Source of the DNA: Pleionea sediminis
GTDB taxonomy: Bacteria; Pseudomonadota; Gammaproteobacteria; Enterobacterales; Kangiellaceae
NCBI RefSeq assembly: GCF_007570825.1
Contig: NZ_SUNB01000008.1
Location: forward strand, 62,001 to 126,000
Direction of reading: 5' to 3'
DNA length: 64,000 nt
Shown here: piece by piece, positions 9,534 through 19,036 of the stretch
Numbering within the stretch: position 1 is the first letter of the stretch
Layout of the letters: each line of letters begins with the position of its first letter
Notes under the pieces: generated by a model
Seen by the model: only the letters and a program-made list of their open reading frames with translations
Told to the model about the DNA's origin: nothing
Database searches by the model: none
Translations under genes and position numbers: made by a program

Positions 9534-10550
9534 ATGAATATCAAACAGTTATTTGCATTGAGCGTCGGAGCGTTACTGTCGACATCTCTATTAGCAGTTA
9601 ATAAACTTGATATTACTGATGAAGTCGTCACTAAAATGGACCTTCAATCAGCAGATGATGTTACCGTTATCGAACAAGTTCCAACCAAAGAATTTACCAC
9701 ATCGGGCAATATCGCGAGTCAAGGCTATGCGACTGCGCAGTCTACCTTTCCTGGATACAGTGCCAGCAACATTAATGATGGCGATAGAAATACAACCGTT
9801 GGAGGCAGTTACAGTTGGGCAAATGGACATACTTATGCTCCTGATGGTCGATTACCAAACTGGGTGCAATTAGCGTATCGAACTGAGAGGACTTTTTCAA
9901 AAGTCGTTCTTTATACTAGCCGTGGTTATGAACTGAAAGACTACGATATTCAAATTCGTAGTGGACGTAACTGGATTACTGTCGTTCGCCAGCGAGGGAA
10001 CACTAACGTTTCTCGTGTTCATACTTTTAGACCTACGTCTGGAAATGTGATTCGAGTGATGGCGCTTCGTGGTCCAGATAACCAATACATTTACGGTCGA
10101 GTTAACGAACTGGAAGTTTATGAGTCAGCCGTTAATCTTGCTCGAAAAGCGAGAGCTTCAGCTCAATCTTCTTTCCCGGGTTATAGCCCAGCAAAGGTTA
10201 ATGACGGTGACAAAAATGTTCGTGTTGGTGGTGCATACAGTTGGGCAAATGGACACAAGTATACGCCTGATGGTCGTTTACCTCAGTGGTTACAATTGGA
10301 CTTTGGTCGGTATGAAAGAATTTCAAAAGTCGTTCTTTATACCAGTTTAGGCTATGAGATAAAGGATTACGATATCCAAGTTTGGAATGGCAGAAGCTGG
10401 AATACTGTCGTTACACAACGTGGAAACACCAGTGTGAGAAGAACACATACTTTTGCGCCCGCCATTGGGTCAAAGTTACGGGTCATTGGCCGACGAGGTC
10501 CGGATAATCAATACATTTATGTTCGAGTGAATGAGCTAGAAGTGTATTAA
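9534..10550 (+). CDS. Secreted protein with two discoidin-like (F5/8 type C) domains
   Basis: This 338-residue protein has a signal peptide (1-21, cleaved near SLLA). Two tandem copies of a beta-sandwich module resembling the F5/8 type C/discoidin family lie at about 62-197 and 200-338. Both copies share FPGYS, a NDGD metal-loop-like motif, YSWANGH, PDGRLP, KVVLYTS and RGPDNQYIY. Such domains usually bind carbohydrate or other cell-surface ligands. No catalytic domain is attached, so it is probably a pure binding or adhesion protein. The ribosome site is strong. An intrinsic terminator follows. Confidence 0.85.
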   Translation: MNIKQLFALSVGALLSTSLLAVNKLDITDEVVTKMDLQSADDVTVIEQVPTKEFTTSGNIASQGYATAQSTFPGYSASNINDGDRNTTVGGSYSWANGHTYAPDGRLPNWVQLAYRTERTFSKVVLYTSRGYELKDYDIQIRSGRNWITVVRQRGNTNVSRVHTFRPTSGNVIRVMALRGPDNQYIYGRVNELEVYESAVNLARKARASAQSSFPGYSPAKVNDGDKNVRVGGAYSWANGHKYTPDGRLPQWLQLDFGRYERISKVVLYTSLGYEIKDYDIQVWNGRSWNTVVTQRGNTSVRRTHTFAPAIGSKLRVIGRRGPDNQYIYVRVNELEVY

Positions 10551-10570
10551 GGAGAAATCGTTTCTTCGAC

Positions 10571-10607
10571 AGGGCAGATTTGCAATCTGGCTAATCTGCC
10601 CTTCTTT
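10571..10607 (+). terminator. Intrinsic terminator after the discoidin-like gene
   Basis: A 10-bp perfect stem (AGGGCAGATT at 10571-10580 with AATCTGCCCT at 10593-10602) has a 12-nt loop and is followed by a short T-rich stretch. It separates two convergent genes. Confidence 0.8.
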
Positions 10608-10640
10608 GCTCCACTTTCATAAAGAAGACGTTAAATATAC

Positions 10641-11558
10641 TTAACCTTTGAAAATGCGCAGTAACTTTTTCCACCAACTCAATTTATTCGATTGATGTGT
10701 GTCGACCTCTAACACTCGAGATACAGTTGAAAGGGGATCGTCAGAGGGACTTTGACTTGTTTTCTTTTCCTCTTTAAGATTATCTTCTTTAACCACGGCT
10801 CCATTATCAACGCTAATTTTAGTAGGTTCATTCACAGACGAACTGAGCTCCTCCCCCATATCAATTACTTCAAAGTTGACAGGCATGTCTTCGATTTTTT
10901 TACCCGATTTAATATGGCTTAGGTTATTTAGCATCACTTGATGTATTGTTTTTAACTCATTTTTCATAGATTCAGGTAGTGCTTCAGACTGACGCATGAC
11001 CTTAATATCATCAATAATGCTTTCAATTTTCAGTCTTACTTGTTCACGGACCTGGGTTTCCTCCTCCTTCAACTGATCAATTTTCGAATAGAGAGCTTCT
11101 TGAGGAATTGGAAGAACGAGTCTTTGAGTCACCACACCTCGTTCATGTAAAACCAAACGCAAAGCAACCGCTAATTCTGTTCTTTGCTTAAATCCATCTA
11201 ACAGAGTTTTTATTTTCTTTAACTCTATCTCTAGTGATTCATCAGAAATATTTTTAATAGCGCCATAAGATAGAGAGAACAGTTTAGCAACTTGTTTTGA
11301 TACAATGACATCTAACTTACTAAGTTGTTGCTCAATTTCTGGTGTTGTTAAAGCAGTTTCCTTTTTATTGAGAACTTTTAAATAGCGGTAGCATTGTTTC
11401 GATATTCGCTGTGATGGCTTTGCGAGCTGTAAAACATCCTGCATCGCAGACTCTTGTCTAACAATTTGCTTTGCAAAACGTATAAGTTGCTCAAGAGCTT
11501 TACGCTTCCTTCTTATCAGCTCTAGCTCTTGTTGTCCGGTATTGTCAATTTGAGTCAT
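10641..11558 (-). CDS. Helical cytoplasmic protein of unknown function
   Basis: This 305-residue protein is almost entirely charged and predicted helical (for example RRKRKALEQLIRFAKQIVRQ near the start and LKKIKTLLDGFKQRTELA in the middle). It has an acidic serine-rich linker and ends in a short amphipathic basic helix (KLSWWKKLLRIFKG) that could attach to the membrane. No signal peptide or known domain is seen. It is on the same strand as the downstream-of-gap TPR-GGDEF gene, about 160 bp away. Confidence 0.6.
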   Translation of the reverse strand: MTQIDNTGQQELELIRRKRKALEQLIRFAKQIVRQESAMQDVLQLAKPSQRISKQCYRYLKVLNKKETALTTPEIEQQLSKLDVIVSKQVAKLFSLSYGAIKNISDESLEIELKKIKTLLDGFKQRTELAVALRLVLHERGVVTQRLVLPIPQEALYSKIDQLKEEETQVREQVRLKIESIIDDIKVMRQSEALPESMKNELKTIHQVMLNNLSHIKSGKKIEDMPVNFEVIDMGEELSSSVNEPTKISVDNGAVVKEDNLKEEKKTSQSPSDDPLSTVSRVLEVDTHQSNKLSWWKKLLRIFKG

Positions 11559-11716
11559 CGCATCTATTTCCGAATCACCCTAAAAAAGAGTTTAGCAAAA
11601 TTAGCCTTATGCTCTCAGTATAATGTGTATTTGAACGATGAAGCATTCTTCAATCGAGATTCTACAGAAAATACAAAAATGCATCGACAACTAACCCCTA
11701 TTGTATGAATCAAATT

Positions 11717-13708
11717 TTATTGCTCTTTGGATGTTGAAATTGCAATCAGTTGATGCTCTACAGACTTCTCTATATTCTGAGCTAACAAAGTATCAACCTG
11801 AGCTTCATTTTTCACATTAATATTTTCGAGATAAACCCAACAGTTTCTACCAAGCTCTTTTCCATGATACAAAGCTAAATCCGCAAGACTCACCAACTTA
11901 GTCCAATCATCAATATTTTTTGTGTCGATGAAAGGAAAAGCCACGATACCGACGGTACACGTGACGTTTAAAGAGAGTTCACCATGATTTAAAAGAAATG
12001 GGCTATTATTAATTGCCGACAATAATCGAGTCGCCAGTAGTGGAATTTGCTCATCCTCGGTTACCCGAAAAATACAAATAAACTCTTCTCCTCCCCAACG
12101 TACAAACAAATCGGTACTACGAATTAAATGATTTATACGTTGCGCCATTTCCTTTAACACATCGTCACCAACAGCGTGACCAAAAGTGTCGTTAACTTTT
12201 TTAAAGTGATCGACATCGAAAATACAGAATAAGAGCTTCGTTTCATGGTCCATTAGATTGGCTCTTTTAACGAAAGATAACTCTCGTTCAATGTTATGCT
12301 CAAAGAATCGTCTATTTCCTATCTTAGTTAAGGAATCTCGCAGGCTCATCCTTTCGAACTGATCAGCCATTTTCTTCTTATGTCGAAACTGTATATAAAT
12401 AAGCGCGATGACAAAAAGGAAAATTACAAACATCGCAATAAACAGCTTACTACGATTCTCATGCTTTTCATCAATTGCCCGTCGTAGTTGTTTTTGTTGT
12501 TCCAAAACTACTGACTTCAGCTCAGACTCACGCTGTAAACGTTTCATTTCAACATTTGAAGCCGTCTGACTGATCTGATTTTTAAGCTTTTTCTCGAGTT
12601 TATTTTCGAAGATATCCCTTAGCTTTTTTAAACCATAGAGCTGCACGTCTTTGTTCGAATTTTTAGACAGAACCTTAAACAAATGAATTTGAACTTCCAA
12701 TGCCGTATCAGGTTTAATCATCATGCAATCGGTTAAGTTGACTTCGGGATTCCAGGATTGTTCAGCTAACCTTCGATAGCAGGCAAGGTATTGATCAATC
12801 GTTGCGTAGCCATCACGTTCTTTCTCTGCTCTGGCATACAATTCTTTGGCTTTTTCTATTTGCTGAGTTTGTGCTGCAGCATAAGCCGAAAAACTGAGCG
12901 CATTAGCACTAATGTCGCTGTTAAGATCGAATAATGGTTGAAAAGCATCTAGTGCACGATCGTACTGTTCTAAGTGAAGCAAATAGGCAATACCTGAATT
13001 AAACTCAGAAAGAATAATGCTTCTGTTAATTGTATTAATTACATTGGGATCAGTTGCGTCTTCTTTTTGTTCATACATTGATTTACGAAACTTCTTCATT
13101 AAATCTATACCGCGCTTTACATACTCATCATTACCATGTGCAATGTAGTTAGTTGCAGCATCAAACATAATTTGATTAAGTAATGATGTGTTTTCTGACG
13201 ATACAGAGATTAAAGCTTCTTCATAATAGGCAAAAGCAGTCGCAATTTCACCTCGTTGTGACATCCACCAGGCGAGACGGTTTAGAAGGAAAGCCTTATC
13301 ATTAAGGTCATTATTCTTAACCGCATCGGTAATGATTTGCACAACCTTTTCTTCCAACAATGCCGACTCTTCACTTTCGGCAAAAGCACAGTGGGCTCGA
13401 TATAGATAATCATTCTCTAGTGGCGGTCGTGATAAACAATATTCAATGGCATCCTTACGATTTCGATAATTAGTCAAGAACAACACCAGTTCTCGTTGGA
13501 AAAAATAACGCTCTACACCTTCTGCTGCATTGCGCAATTTTCGCTTTAGAAGAGCTTCTTTCTCATCGCGACTTTTGCTTGGCAAGTCCCCTACTCGGGC
13601 TTCAAACGCAAGTACATCTCTAAAAGTAAATATTTCGGCCTGGATAGCATAGCTAGCAACTGCGAAAATTAACGTACACAATAAGATAGAAATAGGATGA
13701 GTAGTCAT
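11717..13708 (-). CDS. Diguanylate cyclase with periplasmic TPR-like sensor
   Basis: I place the start at the ATG at 13708 because AAAGG precedes it and the protein then opens directly with a signal peptide (MTTHPISILLCTLIFAVASYA). A 14-codon upstream extension to 13750 is possible. The 663-residue product has a periplasmic helical TPR-like region, a membrane helix (about 415-435), a coiled coil before it, and a C-terminal GGDEF domain with loop GGEEF (about 539-543). An RxxD inhibitory site lies five residues upstream. It should synthesise c-di-GMP in response to an unknown periplasmic signal. Confidence 0.88.
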   Translation of the reverse strand: MTTHPISILLCTLIFAVASYAIQAEIFTFRDVLAFEARVGDLPSKSRDEKEALLKRKLRNAAEGVERYFFQRELVLFLTNYRNRKDAIEYCLSRPPLENDYLYRAHCAFAESEESALLEEKVVQIITDAVKNNDLNDKAFLLNRLAWWMSQRGEIATAFAYYEEALISVSSENTSLLNQIMFDAATNYIAHGNDEYVKRGIDLMKKFRKSMYEQKEDATDPNVINTINRSIILSEFNSGIAYLLHLEQYDRALDAFQPLFDLNSDISANALSFSAYAAAQTQQIEKAKELYARAEKERDGYATIDQYLACYRRLAEQSWNPEVNLTDCMMIKPDTALEVQIHLFKVLSKNSNKDVQLYGLKKLRDIFENKLEKKLKNQISQTASNVEMKRLQRESELKSVVLEQQKQLRRAIDEKHENRSKLFIAMFVIFLFVIALIYIQFRHKKKMADQFERMSLRDSLTKIGNRRFFEHNIERELSFVKRANLMDHETKLLFCIFDVDHFKKVNDTFGHAVGDDVLKEMAQRINHLIRSTDLFVRWGGEEFICIFRVTEDEQIPLLATRLLSAINNSPFLLNHGELSLNVTCTVGIVAFPFIDTKNIDDWTKLVSLADLALYHGKELGRNCWVYLENINVKNEAQVDTLLAQNIEKSVEHQLIAISTSKEQ

Positions 13709-13933
13709 TAAACCTTTGATATTTATTGTTTTTATTTGCAAAATACACAACTAAAGACAAATCAGAAAATACAGTTCCTAGCTTTCAGAATAGACCAATT
13801 GCGCTAATAATTAAAATACAAAAGCAACCGCTTTTTCGCTACATTTCTTTCTTATGAGACATATGTTTAATGACGAATTTATGAGCGAAAGTGTAGTTTT
13901 AGGGCAACCTATCAGTAGAAGAGAGCTTATTTC

Positions 13934-14662
13934 ATGAGCCCAAAGATCAACCAGCTTGTTTATGATTTGCCCACTAGACTGTTTCACTGGCTATTCGCCA
14001 TCAGCTTTATCATTGCCTACACGATTGTGAAAACTATAAATGATGAATCGATCGTTTTTTCATATCACATGATATTTGGGCTAATGCTGGGTTTCTTAAT
14101 TGTCTTTCGAATTATTTGGGGATTTATCGGTAGCCTGCATGCTCGACTTTCAGACTTTGCCTAGAACCCTAAAATTCTTTGCAAATATCTAAAAGACATT
14201 CTGATTGATAAAACTGAACTTTGGATAGGTCACAATCCGGCATCAAGTTGGGCCACTTTACTCATGTTACTAATTGGGCTAGGTCTAGGGATGACCGGGA
14301 TCACTATGACTTCAGGGGCAGGTAATAAAGTTATCAAAGAAATCCATGAATTACTGGCGAATAGCTTTATCATTATTATGGTACTGCACTTAACAGGTAT
14401 TGCTATTCACACGATAAAACATAATGATCCTATCGGTAAAAGTATGATCAATGGCCAAAAATGTGTTTTTACTTTCCAGTCAACGAAAATTCCTGCTCAT
14501 CGACTTTCAGCAGGGTTATTTTTAGTGATGGCCGTTTGCTTCGGAACTTATCTTTTGGTTAAATTTGATACGGAAAGCAGAACTTTATCATTCATAAATC
14601 TTAAACTTCACCTATCAGAGCTGGAACAGGACAAGTTTAAATACGATATAGATAAACGCTAA
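13934..14662 (+). pseudogene. Cytochrome b561-like gene interrupted by one in-frame amber codon
   Basis: The first part (76 codons, MSPKINQLVYDLPTRLFHW...) and the second part (from about 14165) lie in exactly the same frame, separated only by TAG at 14162-14164. Read through the stop, the product is a standard 4-helix cytochrome b561/Ni-Fe-hydrogenase-type b subunit with haem-ligand histidines in LFHW, SYHMIFG, IHEL and MVLHLTGIAIH. It would shuttle electrons between quinol and a periplasmic partner. A single nonsense mutation, recent inactivation, suppression or a sequencing error all fit. No second lesion is seen. Confidence 0.8.
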
Positions 14663-15458
14663 AGTATAGTGGCGATTGAATTATTAGATTACTTGGAAAT
14701 TGGAAGTAACAAATTTGACAAAAAGTGTCATACGGGGAAGTAAAAGTTTCAAAAAGTTCAAAAGGAGCATACAAAAAGAATTAAATTACTTTGCATTAAC
14801 AGGTCTAAATGCATTGTCTATACAATAACGGCTTCTACTACCTACTCTGAGAACTCTCCATAGAAAGAGTAACCGTTAAATGTAGTTTACAGACTTTTAA
14901 GACACATCTGCCGATTCAGCTCAAAATATCGATTGTCTAAAACTCATACCTTTGAAATATCAAAACTCGAAATTTAATATCTCTTGTCTTGACCGATCAA
15001 TCAGCAACGACTTATACAACATTTGAATTGGTTAATATTAATACTCAGGTGTTTGTAAAAATACGACCTTTTAAATGATCAATCCCTGTTCGACACAGCT
15101 TATAATTGGCTGTAAAAACTTGCATCAATCTTTTATTCGGTATTTAACTGACTCTCCAATGCTCTAATAATAAATAGTAAGGACATTAGTAAACCTATGA
15201 AAATATTTAAATTTATATTCAAAATATCTTTTTGTCGCCCAATTTAAAAGGTTTGTCGTCCAATTTAAAATCGAATTCTAACTTTGAAGATATAATTTTC
15301 CTGAATTGTTTGAAGAGCTTTAAATATTTATGTTCCAGGAATAAGAACCTTGATAGCGAGCCAATGACTAAGCGATTAGCAATAAACACCTCTCGGCGAT
15401 ACACATAAATTAGAAGCAAGTCAATAACTAAAATTATAAAAAGACAATACGAAAAAAA
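14663..15458. other. Long AT-rich intergenic region
   Basis: About 800 bp separate the broken cytochrome gene from the hybrid kinase gene. It contains the short tandem repeat at 15231-15270 and otherwise no recognisable gene, structured RNA or terminator. The kinase promoter must lie near its 3' end. Confidence 0.4.
15231..15270. repeat. Tandem 21-bp repeat, two units
   Basis: TTTGTCGCCCAATTTAAAA (15231-15249) recurs as TTTGTCGTCCAATTTAAAA (15252-15270), one mismatch, period 21. The spacing of two helical turns, about 190 bp before the hybrid kinase gene, would suit two copies of a regulator site. Confidence 0.6.
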
Positions 15459-17330
15459 ATGAAAAAAAGTACAAATGAGTTTCTCAAAATAACTCATGGT
15501 TTGATATTTCTTACACTACTAATATTCTATGTTGAAGATATTTGGTTATTTGAACTCGCTTCCACGTATTCTTATAAAATAATCATTTCAAACGTCTTGC
15601 TCCTGATACTTCTGTTTCTATTTGTTTTGATAAAGATTCGAAGAACGACTAAAAACTTTGATATTGAAGTAGCACTTCGAGTAAAAACAGAACAAATATT
15701 GAATGAAAAACAAACTATCGAGGCTATGTTTAGGCGTCAATGCCAACAATTTGAAAATTTATCCCATGAATTAAAAACTCCTATCGCAATAATTCAAGGT
15801 CGAGCTGCTCACTCCATGGCAAAAGAGTGCTCAAAAGAAATTAATAAAACTCTCAGTGTAATTGATGAAGTTACACATCAAATTACGTCAATCATTAGCA
15901 AATTGACGGAAAGTACGAAAAATGGTTATTGTCTCACCGAAAATACTTATGAAAATTGTTCAGTATCTTTATTAACTGAACATATTCTGGAAAAAATTCA
16001 GCCTTTGGCTAACATAAAAAAGATAACTCTAACCTCTACTATTACACCCGATATTCAACACTTATGCAATCCACAGCAAATAGAGAATCTTTTCGTCAAT
16101 CTAATTACAAACGCGATTAAATATACACCAAAACGGGGATCTGTGGGTGTCCAATTAATCGATTTGAATAATGAATATCAATTTATCGTTGAAGACTCGG
16201 GCATTGGCATACCGGATGCTGAACTTCCATTAATATTTAGACGCTTTTATCGATGCTCCAACATAACCCCTCCTGTTCAAGAAGGTTCTGGAATCGGTTT
16301 GGCGGTTGTTAAAGAGATAGTAGATACTTATAAAGGTAACATTAAAGTAGAAAGTAGAATCGGCTCTGGTACAAAATTTATTGTTTCCTTTAACAAATAT
16401 TTAGAATACCTCGAATATCAGAGAGACGAATTAAGTTCATACGCAACAAATTTTGAAACCGTTAATACAAATACAGTCCATACACAAAGTGACGATACGA
16501 AGAACTTTAATAAACTACTGTATCTGCATAAATTAAACTCGAGTAAGCATAAAGTAATGATTGTCGAAAACAACTATCAGATGCTCGCCTTATTACAAGA
16601 ACAACTAGAACCATTTTACAATGTCATAGCTGTCGAAAATGGTGAAGTGGCAGCCAAGGTTTCCTTAGTTGAGCAACCCGATATCGTTTTATCTGACATT
16701 AATATGCCTAGAATGGACGGATTTAGATTACTGGACACACTTAAAAATCACCCTGCAACGAACCACATTCCAGTTGTTCTTCTAACTGGAAAATCCAATA
16801 TTTCAGACAGAATCCGTGGATTCAAGAAAAGTGCAGATGCTTATCTAACCAAACCATATGACGTAATTGAACTTCGAGAACTTTTAAATTCTCTAATAAT
16901 TAACCGAAAGATCACCTTGTCTCATGCCAAAGAATCAGACTCAAAAAGCATTAAGCAAAACCAGCACCTAACATCAAAGAATAAGTCTTCAATGGAACGT
17001 AGTATAGATTACATCAAACAAAACTATATGAACCATAATCTAACTATTCAAAAATTAGCTGCAGAAGCTTCTCTTTGCGAACGCCAACTCCTTAGAAAAT
17101 TTAAAGATACATTTGAAAAATCCCCTCGAGATTACCTTAATGATTACAGGCTCGACAAAGCTCGACCTCTCATATTACAAGGTTTAAAAGTATCCGAAGT
17201 AGCGGCTAAGTCGGGATTTTCTTCACCAACTTACTTTTCAAAACAATACAAAAAGAAATTTGGCCACCCTCCTAAAAATGACAACCCTAAAAAATCTCGT
17301 ATTTATGAAGAAACTCAGTTGGGCTACTAG
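15459..17330 (+). CDS. Hybrid histidine kinase - receiver - AraC regulator (small-module copy)
   Basis: This 623-residue protein has two membrane helices (about 12-30 and 40-60) with almost no periplasmic domain. They are followed by HisKA (phospho-His H103 in SHELKTP), HATPase (N-box LITNAIKYT, G1 DSGIGIP, G2 GSGIGL), a receiver domain (Asp413 in SDINMPRMDG, Thr443, Lys465) and an AraC-type double HTH (about 505-610). All steps of a two-component system are fused in one chain. The receiver acidic pair reads E370-N371 where E-D is normal (as in the paralogue at 46907), so Mg2+ binding may be weak. It is paired with the SH3b gene and the Q-like gene that follow. Confidence 0.92.
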   Translation: MKKSTNEFLKITHGLIFLTLLIFYVEDIWLFELASTYSYKIIISNVLLLILLFLFVLIKIRRTTKNFDIEVALRVKTEQILNEKQTIEAMFRRQCQQFENLSHELKTPIAIIQGRAAHSMAKECSKEINKTLSVIDEVTHQITSIISKLTESTKNGYCLTENTYENCSVSLLTEHILEKIQPLANIKKITLTSTITPDIQHLCNPQQIENLFVNLITNAIKYTPKRGSVGVQLIDLNNEYQFIVEDSGIGIPDAELPLIFRRFYRCSNITPPVQEGSGIGLAVVKEIVDTYKGNIKVESRIGSGTKFIVSFNKYLEYLEYQRDELSSYATNFETVNTNTVHTQSDDTKNFNKLLYLHKLNSSKHKVMIVENNYQMLALLQEQLEPFYNVIAVENGEVAAKVSLVEQPDIVLSDINMPRMDGFRLLDTLKNHPATNHIPVVLLTGKSNISDRIRGFKKSADAYLTKPYDVIELRELLNSLIINRKITLSHAKESDSKSIKQNQHLTSKNKSSMERSIDYIKQNYMNHNLTIQKLAAEASLCERQLLRKFKDTFEKSPRDYLNDYRLDKARPLILQGLKVSEVAAKSGFSSPTYFSKQYKKKFGHPPKNDNPKKSRIYEETQLGY

Positions 17331-17381
17331 TCAATTTCTTATGCATACTATGGATATGCTCGATATATTTGATACCTCAGA

Positions 17382-17705
17382 CTACTTCAGTTCGAAATCG
17401 TTATCCACCGTGATATATTTTTTTTGGACCCACCCAGAGTTTTCAAAAAGTACTTTATAACAACTTTCACTTTCATCTATAACCCATACCATTTGCCCTC
17501 GACTTAACTCGTTACCAAATGAAAAAATATTCCCTTGACTCTCTATACGATCACAGGCCTCTATTATCTCTGCAAGCCTGTAACAAGATTCATCCATTAC
17601 ATTTGATTTTTCTTGTGTTTTTATTTCTTTCAAAATATTGATCCTAAATTTGTAGCATACAGCTAAACACGGTAAGCCAAAGGCATCACCGTTATGAATA
17701 ATCAT
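17382..17705 (-). CDS. Stand-alone bacterial SH3 protein, related to the tail of the 51.5-kb amidase
   Basis: The 107-residue protein ends in an SH3b-like domain (about 60-105; RGQMVWVIDES, CYKVLF, GWVQKKYI). This region lines up with the C-terminus of the amidase at 51518-52324, where the matching pieces are RGKRVWILEES, WYKVFV and GWVKKEFV. The helix before it (YRLAEIIEACDRIES) matches IQLGEVIAQQLNIRS. The catalytic amidase part is absent and the first 35 residues are unrelated. It looks like the remnant or reduced version of the amidase. It lies between a hybrid kinase and a Q-like gene exactly as the amidase operon does. A promoter with consensus -35 lies at 17796-17824. Confidence 0.7.
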   Translation of the reverse strand: MIIHNGDAFGLPCLAVCYKFRINILKEIKTQEKSNVMDESCYRLAEIIEACDRIESQGNIFSFGNELSRGQMVWVIDESESCYKVLFENSGWVQKKYITVDNDFELK

Positions 17706-18258
17706 TAATAGTTCTACGATTAGTAAACGAGGAGTGTATCAGGAATGAATTACCACAGATAATAAAGAAATTGAGCCTGTGGTTAAGATAACAATATTAA
17801 ATATAATAATGTTTCAAGTGTCAATCATAAATTCACTTTTATCTAGTTTTAAAATTGGCGGTATAGCTTAACTTAAAATTAAAACATCTTTTTGATTTAT
17901 CTTTAGCTTTAAAAATAGCCAATCAAAACTCTAGAGTAATCTTAACGAGATTTTACAAAATACTAATTTAACGCGATGCACAGATAAAACATTAAACTAA
18001 AAACGCATCGGCTAAGATGATTCTATTCTCTCATCAAAAAATGTTCAGAATATAAATAACATTTGCAAACTCTCTTTTACCTATCACGCTCTTTAGATTA
18101 TAAGCATTTAGATTAAACAGATGTACTTATTCTTATCGGACATTTTCATACACACAACGGACATTATCCTAACTCTTTGTTTTATCAAATTAAAATTAAT
18201 GTAAGTTCAGTCAGGCAGCAAACCAAACATATAAATATTAATTCGAGGGGGATTTAGA
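17706..18258. other. Divergent intergenic region between SH3b and Q-like genes
   Basis: It carries the minus-strand promoter (17796-17824) and, in the predicted leader, a weak hairpin (ACCACAG at 17752-17758 with CTGTGGT at 17777-17783). Near the Q-like gene, CGGACATT occurs twice with a period of about 21 bp. A GAGGGGG ribosome site precedes 18259. No gene is seen. Confidence 0.45.
17796..17824 (-). promoter_or_regulatory. Minus-strand promoter of the SH3b gene, conserved with the 55.2-kb promoter
   Basis: On the minus strand the -35 is TTGACA (17824-17819), the spacer is 17 bp and the -10 is TTTAAT (17801-17796), a near-consensus sigma-70 promoter. The spacer contains TGAAACA at the same place as in the promoter at 55218-55246. 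Over 30 aligned bases the two agree in 23. Lambda Q binds between -35 and -10 of PR', so the shared spacer block is a candidate Q-binding element (inference). Confidence 0.65.
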
Positions 18259-18807
18259 ATGGCTGAACAATTAATAACAAAACTTTCCGTTAAGGGTTGT
18301 AACCTTTCTTCAGTCGGTCGAGGTGTTACAGCGATTACTAATTATGATATAGCCGCTTCACTTGCATATGGTAACTTACCTAAACTGACTTATTACTACG
18401 CTCGTGCAAAATATTGTGAAGATGTTTTAGCGTCTCAAAATTTACTCGTATTACTCAATGAGACAGTTCGTGAGAAATTGTGCGATCTAAATTTAAAATT
18501 CAATAATGAGATTATTGCAGGCATTAGCAAATTGATGCTTATCGAAGCTGTTTTTGGTAATCAGTGCAAAACGTGTGATGGCTTGGGCTACGCGATTGAG
18601 GAGAATCAAATTGAAGTCTGTAGTCGATGTTCAAGCACCGGCATCAATAAGCTAAGCCAACGCAAACGAGCAGAAATTGTTGGAGTATCACTATCTAAAT
18701 GGCATCGAGACTACGATAAATACATTCCTGAGATTTATCAATCCATTCAGAATTTACAAAGAGACGTTATTAAACACGTTTATTATCAAGTAAACGGCGA
18801 AGATTAA
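18259..18807 (+). CDS. Lambda-Q-type antiterminator (copy 1)
   Basis: This 182-residue protein has the layout of the lambda Q family. An N-terminal DIAASLAYG segment resembles the DVMAAMGMA segment of lambda Q. A zinc-binding domain has C103-x2-C106-x-G-x-G and C121-x2-C124, followed by a basic helix pair (SQRKRAEIVGVSLSKWHR) as in lambda Q. Lambda Q loads on RNA polymerase at the late promoter and makes it ignore terminators. By eye it is about 50% identical (about 90 of 181, no gaps) to the product at 55785. No phage structural genes are nearby. The target is inferred to be the divergent promoter at 17.8 kb and/or 55.2 kb. Confidence 0.8.
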   Translation: MAEQLITKLSVKGCNLSSVGRGVTAITNYDIAASLAYGNLPKLTYYYARAKYCEDVLASQNLLVLLNETVREKLCDLNLKFNNEIIAGISKLMLIEAVFGNQCKTCDGLGYAIEENQIEVCSRCSSTGINKLSQRKRAEIVGVSLSKWHRDYDKYIPEIYQSIQNLQRDVIKHVYYQVNGED

Positions 18808-18829
18808 GGCTATAATATATGGCCGGATT

Positions 18830-18863
18830 CTTAGCTTTACTATTGTGTAACAGTAAAGCTAAG
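18830..18863 (+). terminator. Hairpin after the Q-like gene
   Basis: A perfect 12-bp stem (CTTAGCTTTACT at 18830-18841 with AGTAAAGCTAAG at 18852-18863) encloses a 10-nt loop 22 bp after the stop. There is no clean T run immediately after it, so termination efficiency is uncertain. Confidence 0.6.
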
Positions 18864-19036
18864 AGCAAAAAGTTTTCTTTCAATATATTTGCTATATCTA
18901 ACTTGAGCAATATTCCACCAAGTAGATAACTTTAAATTCCAGCTGAGTATTTCATTTAATAAGGCCAATCATTTGATTGATATTTTTTCTGCATGCTTCT
19001 ATTTAAAGAAGGCTGTATCATCCAATGTCGATATAG

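Noticed and set aside
15219-15497. 92-codon minus-strand frame with a hydrophobic N-terminus
   Set aside because: It overlaps the start of the hybrid kinase gene, has no ribosome site, and its tail merely translates the 21-bp tandem repeat.
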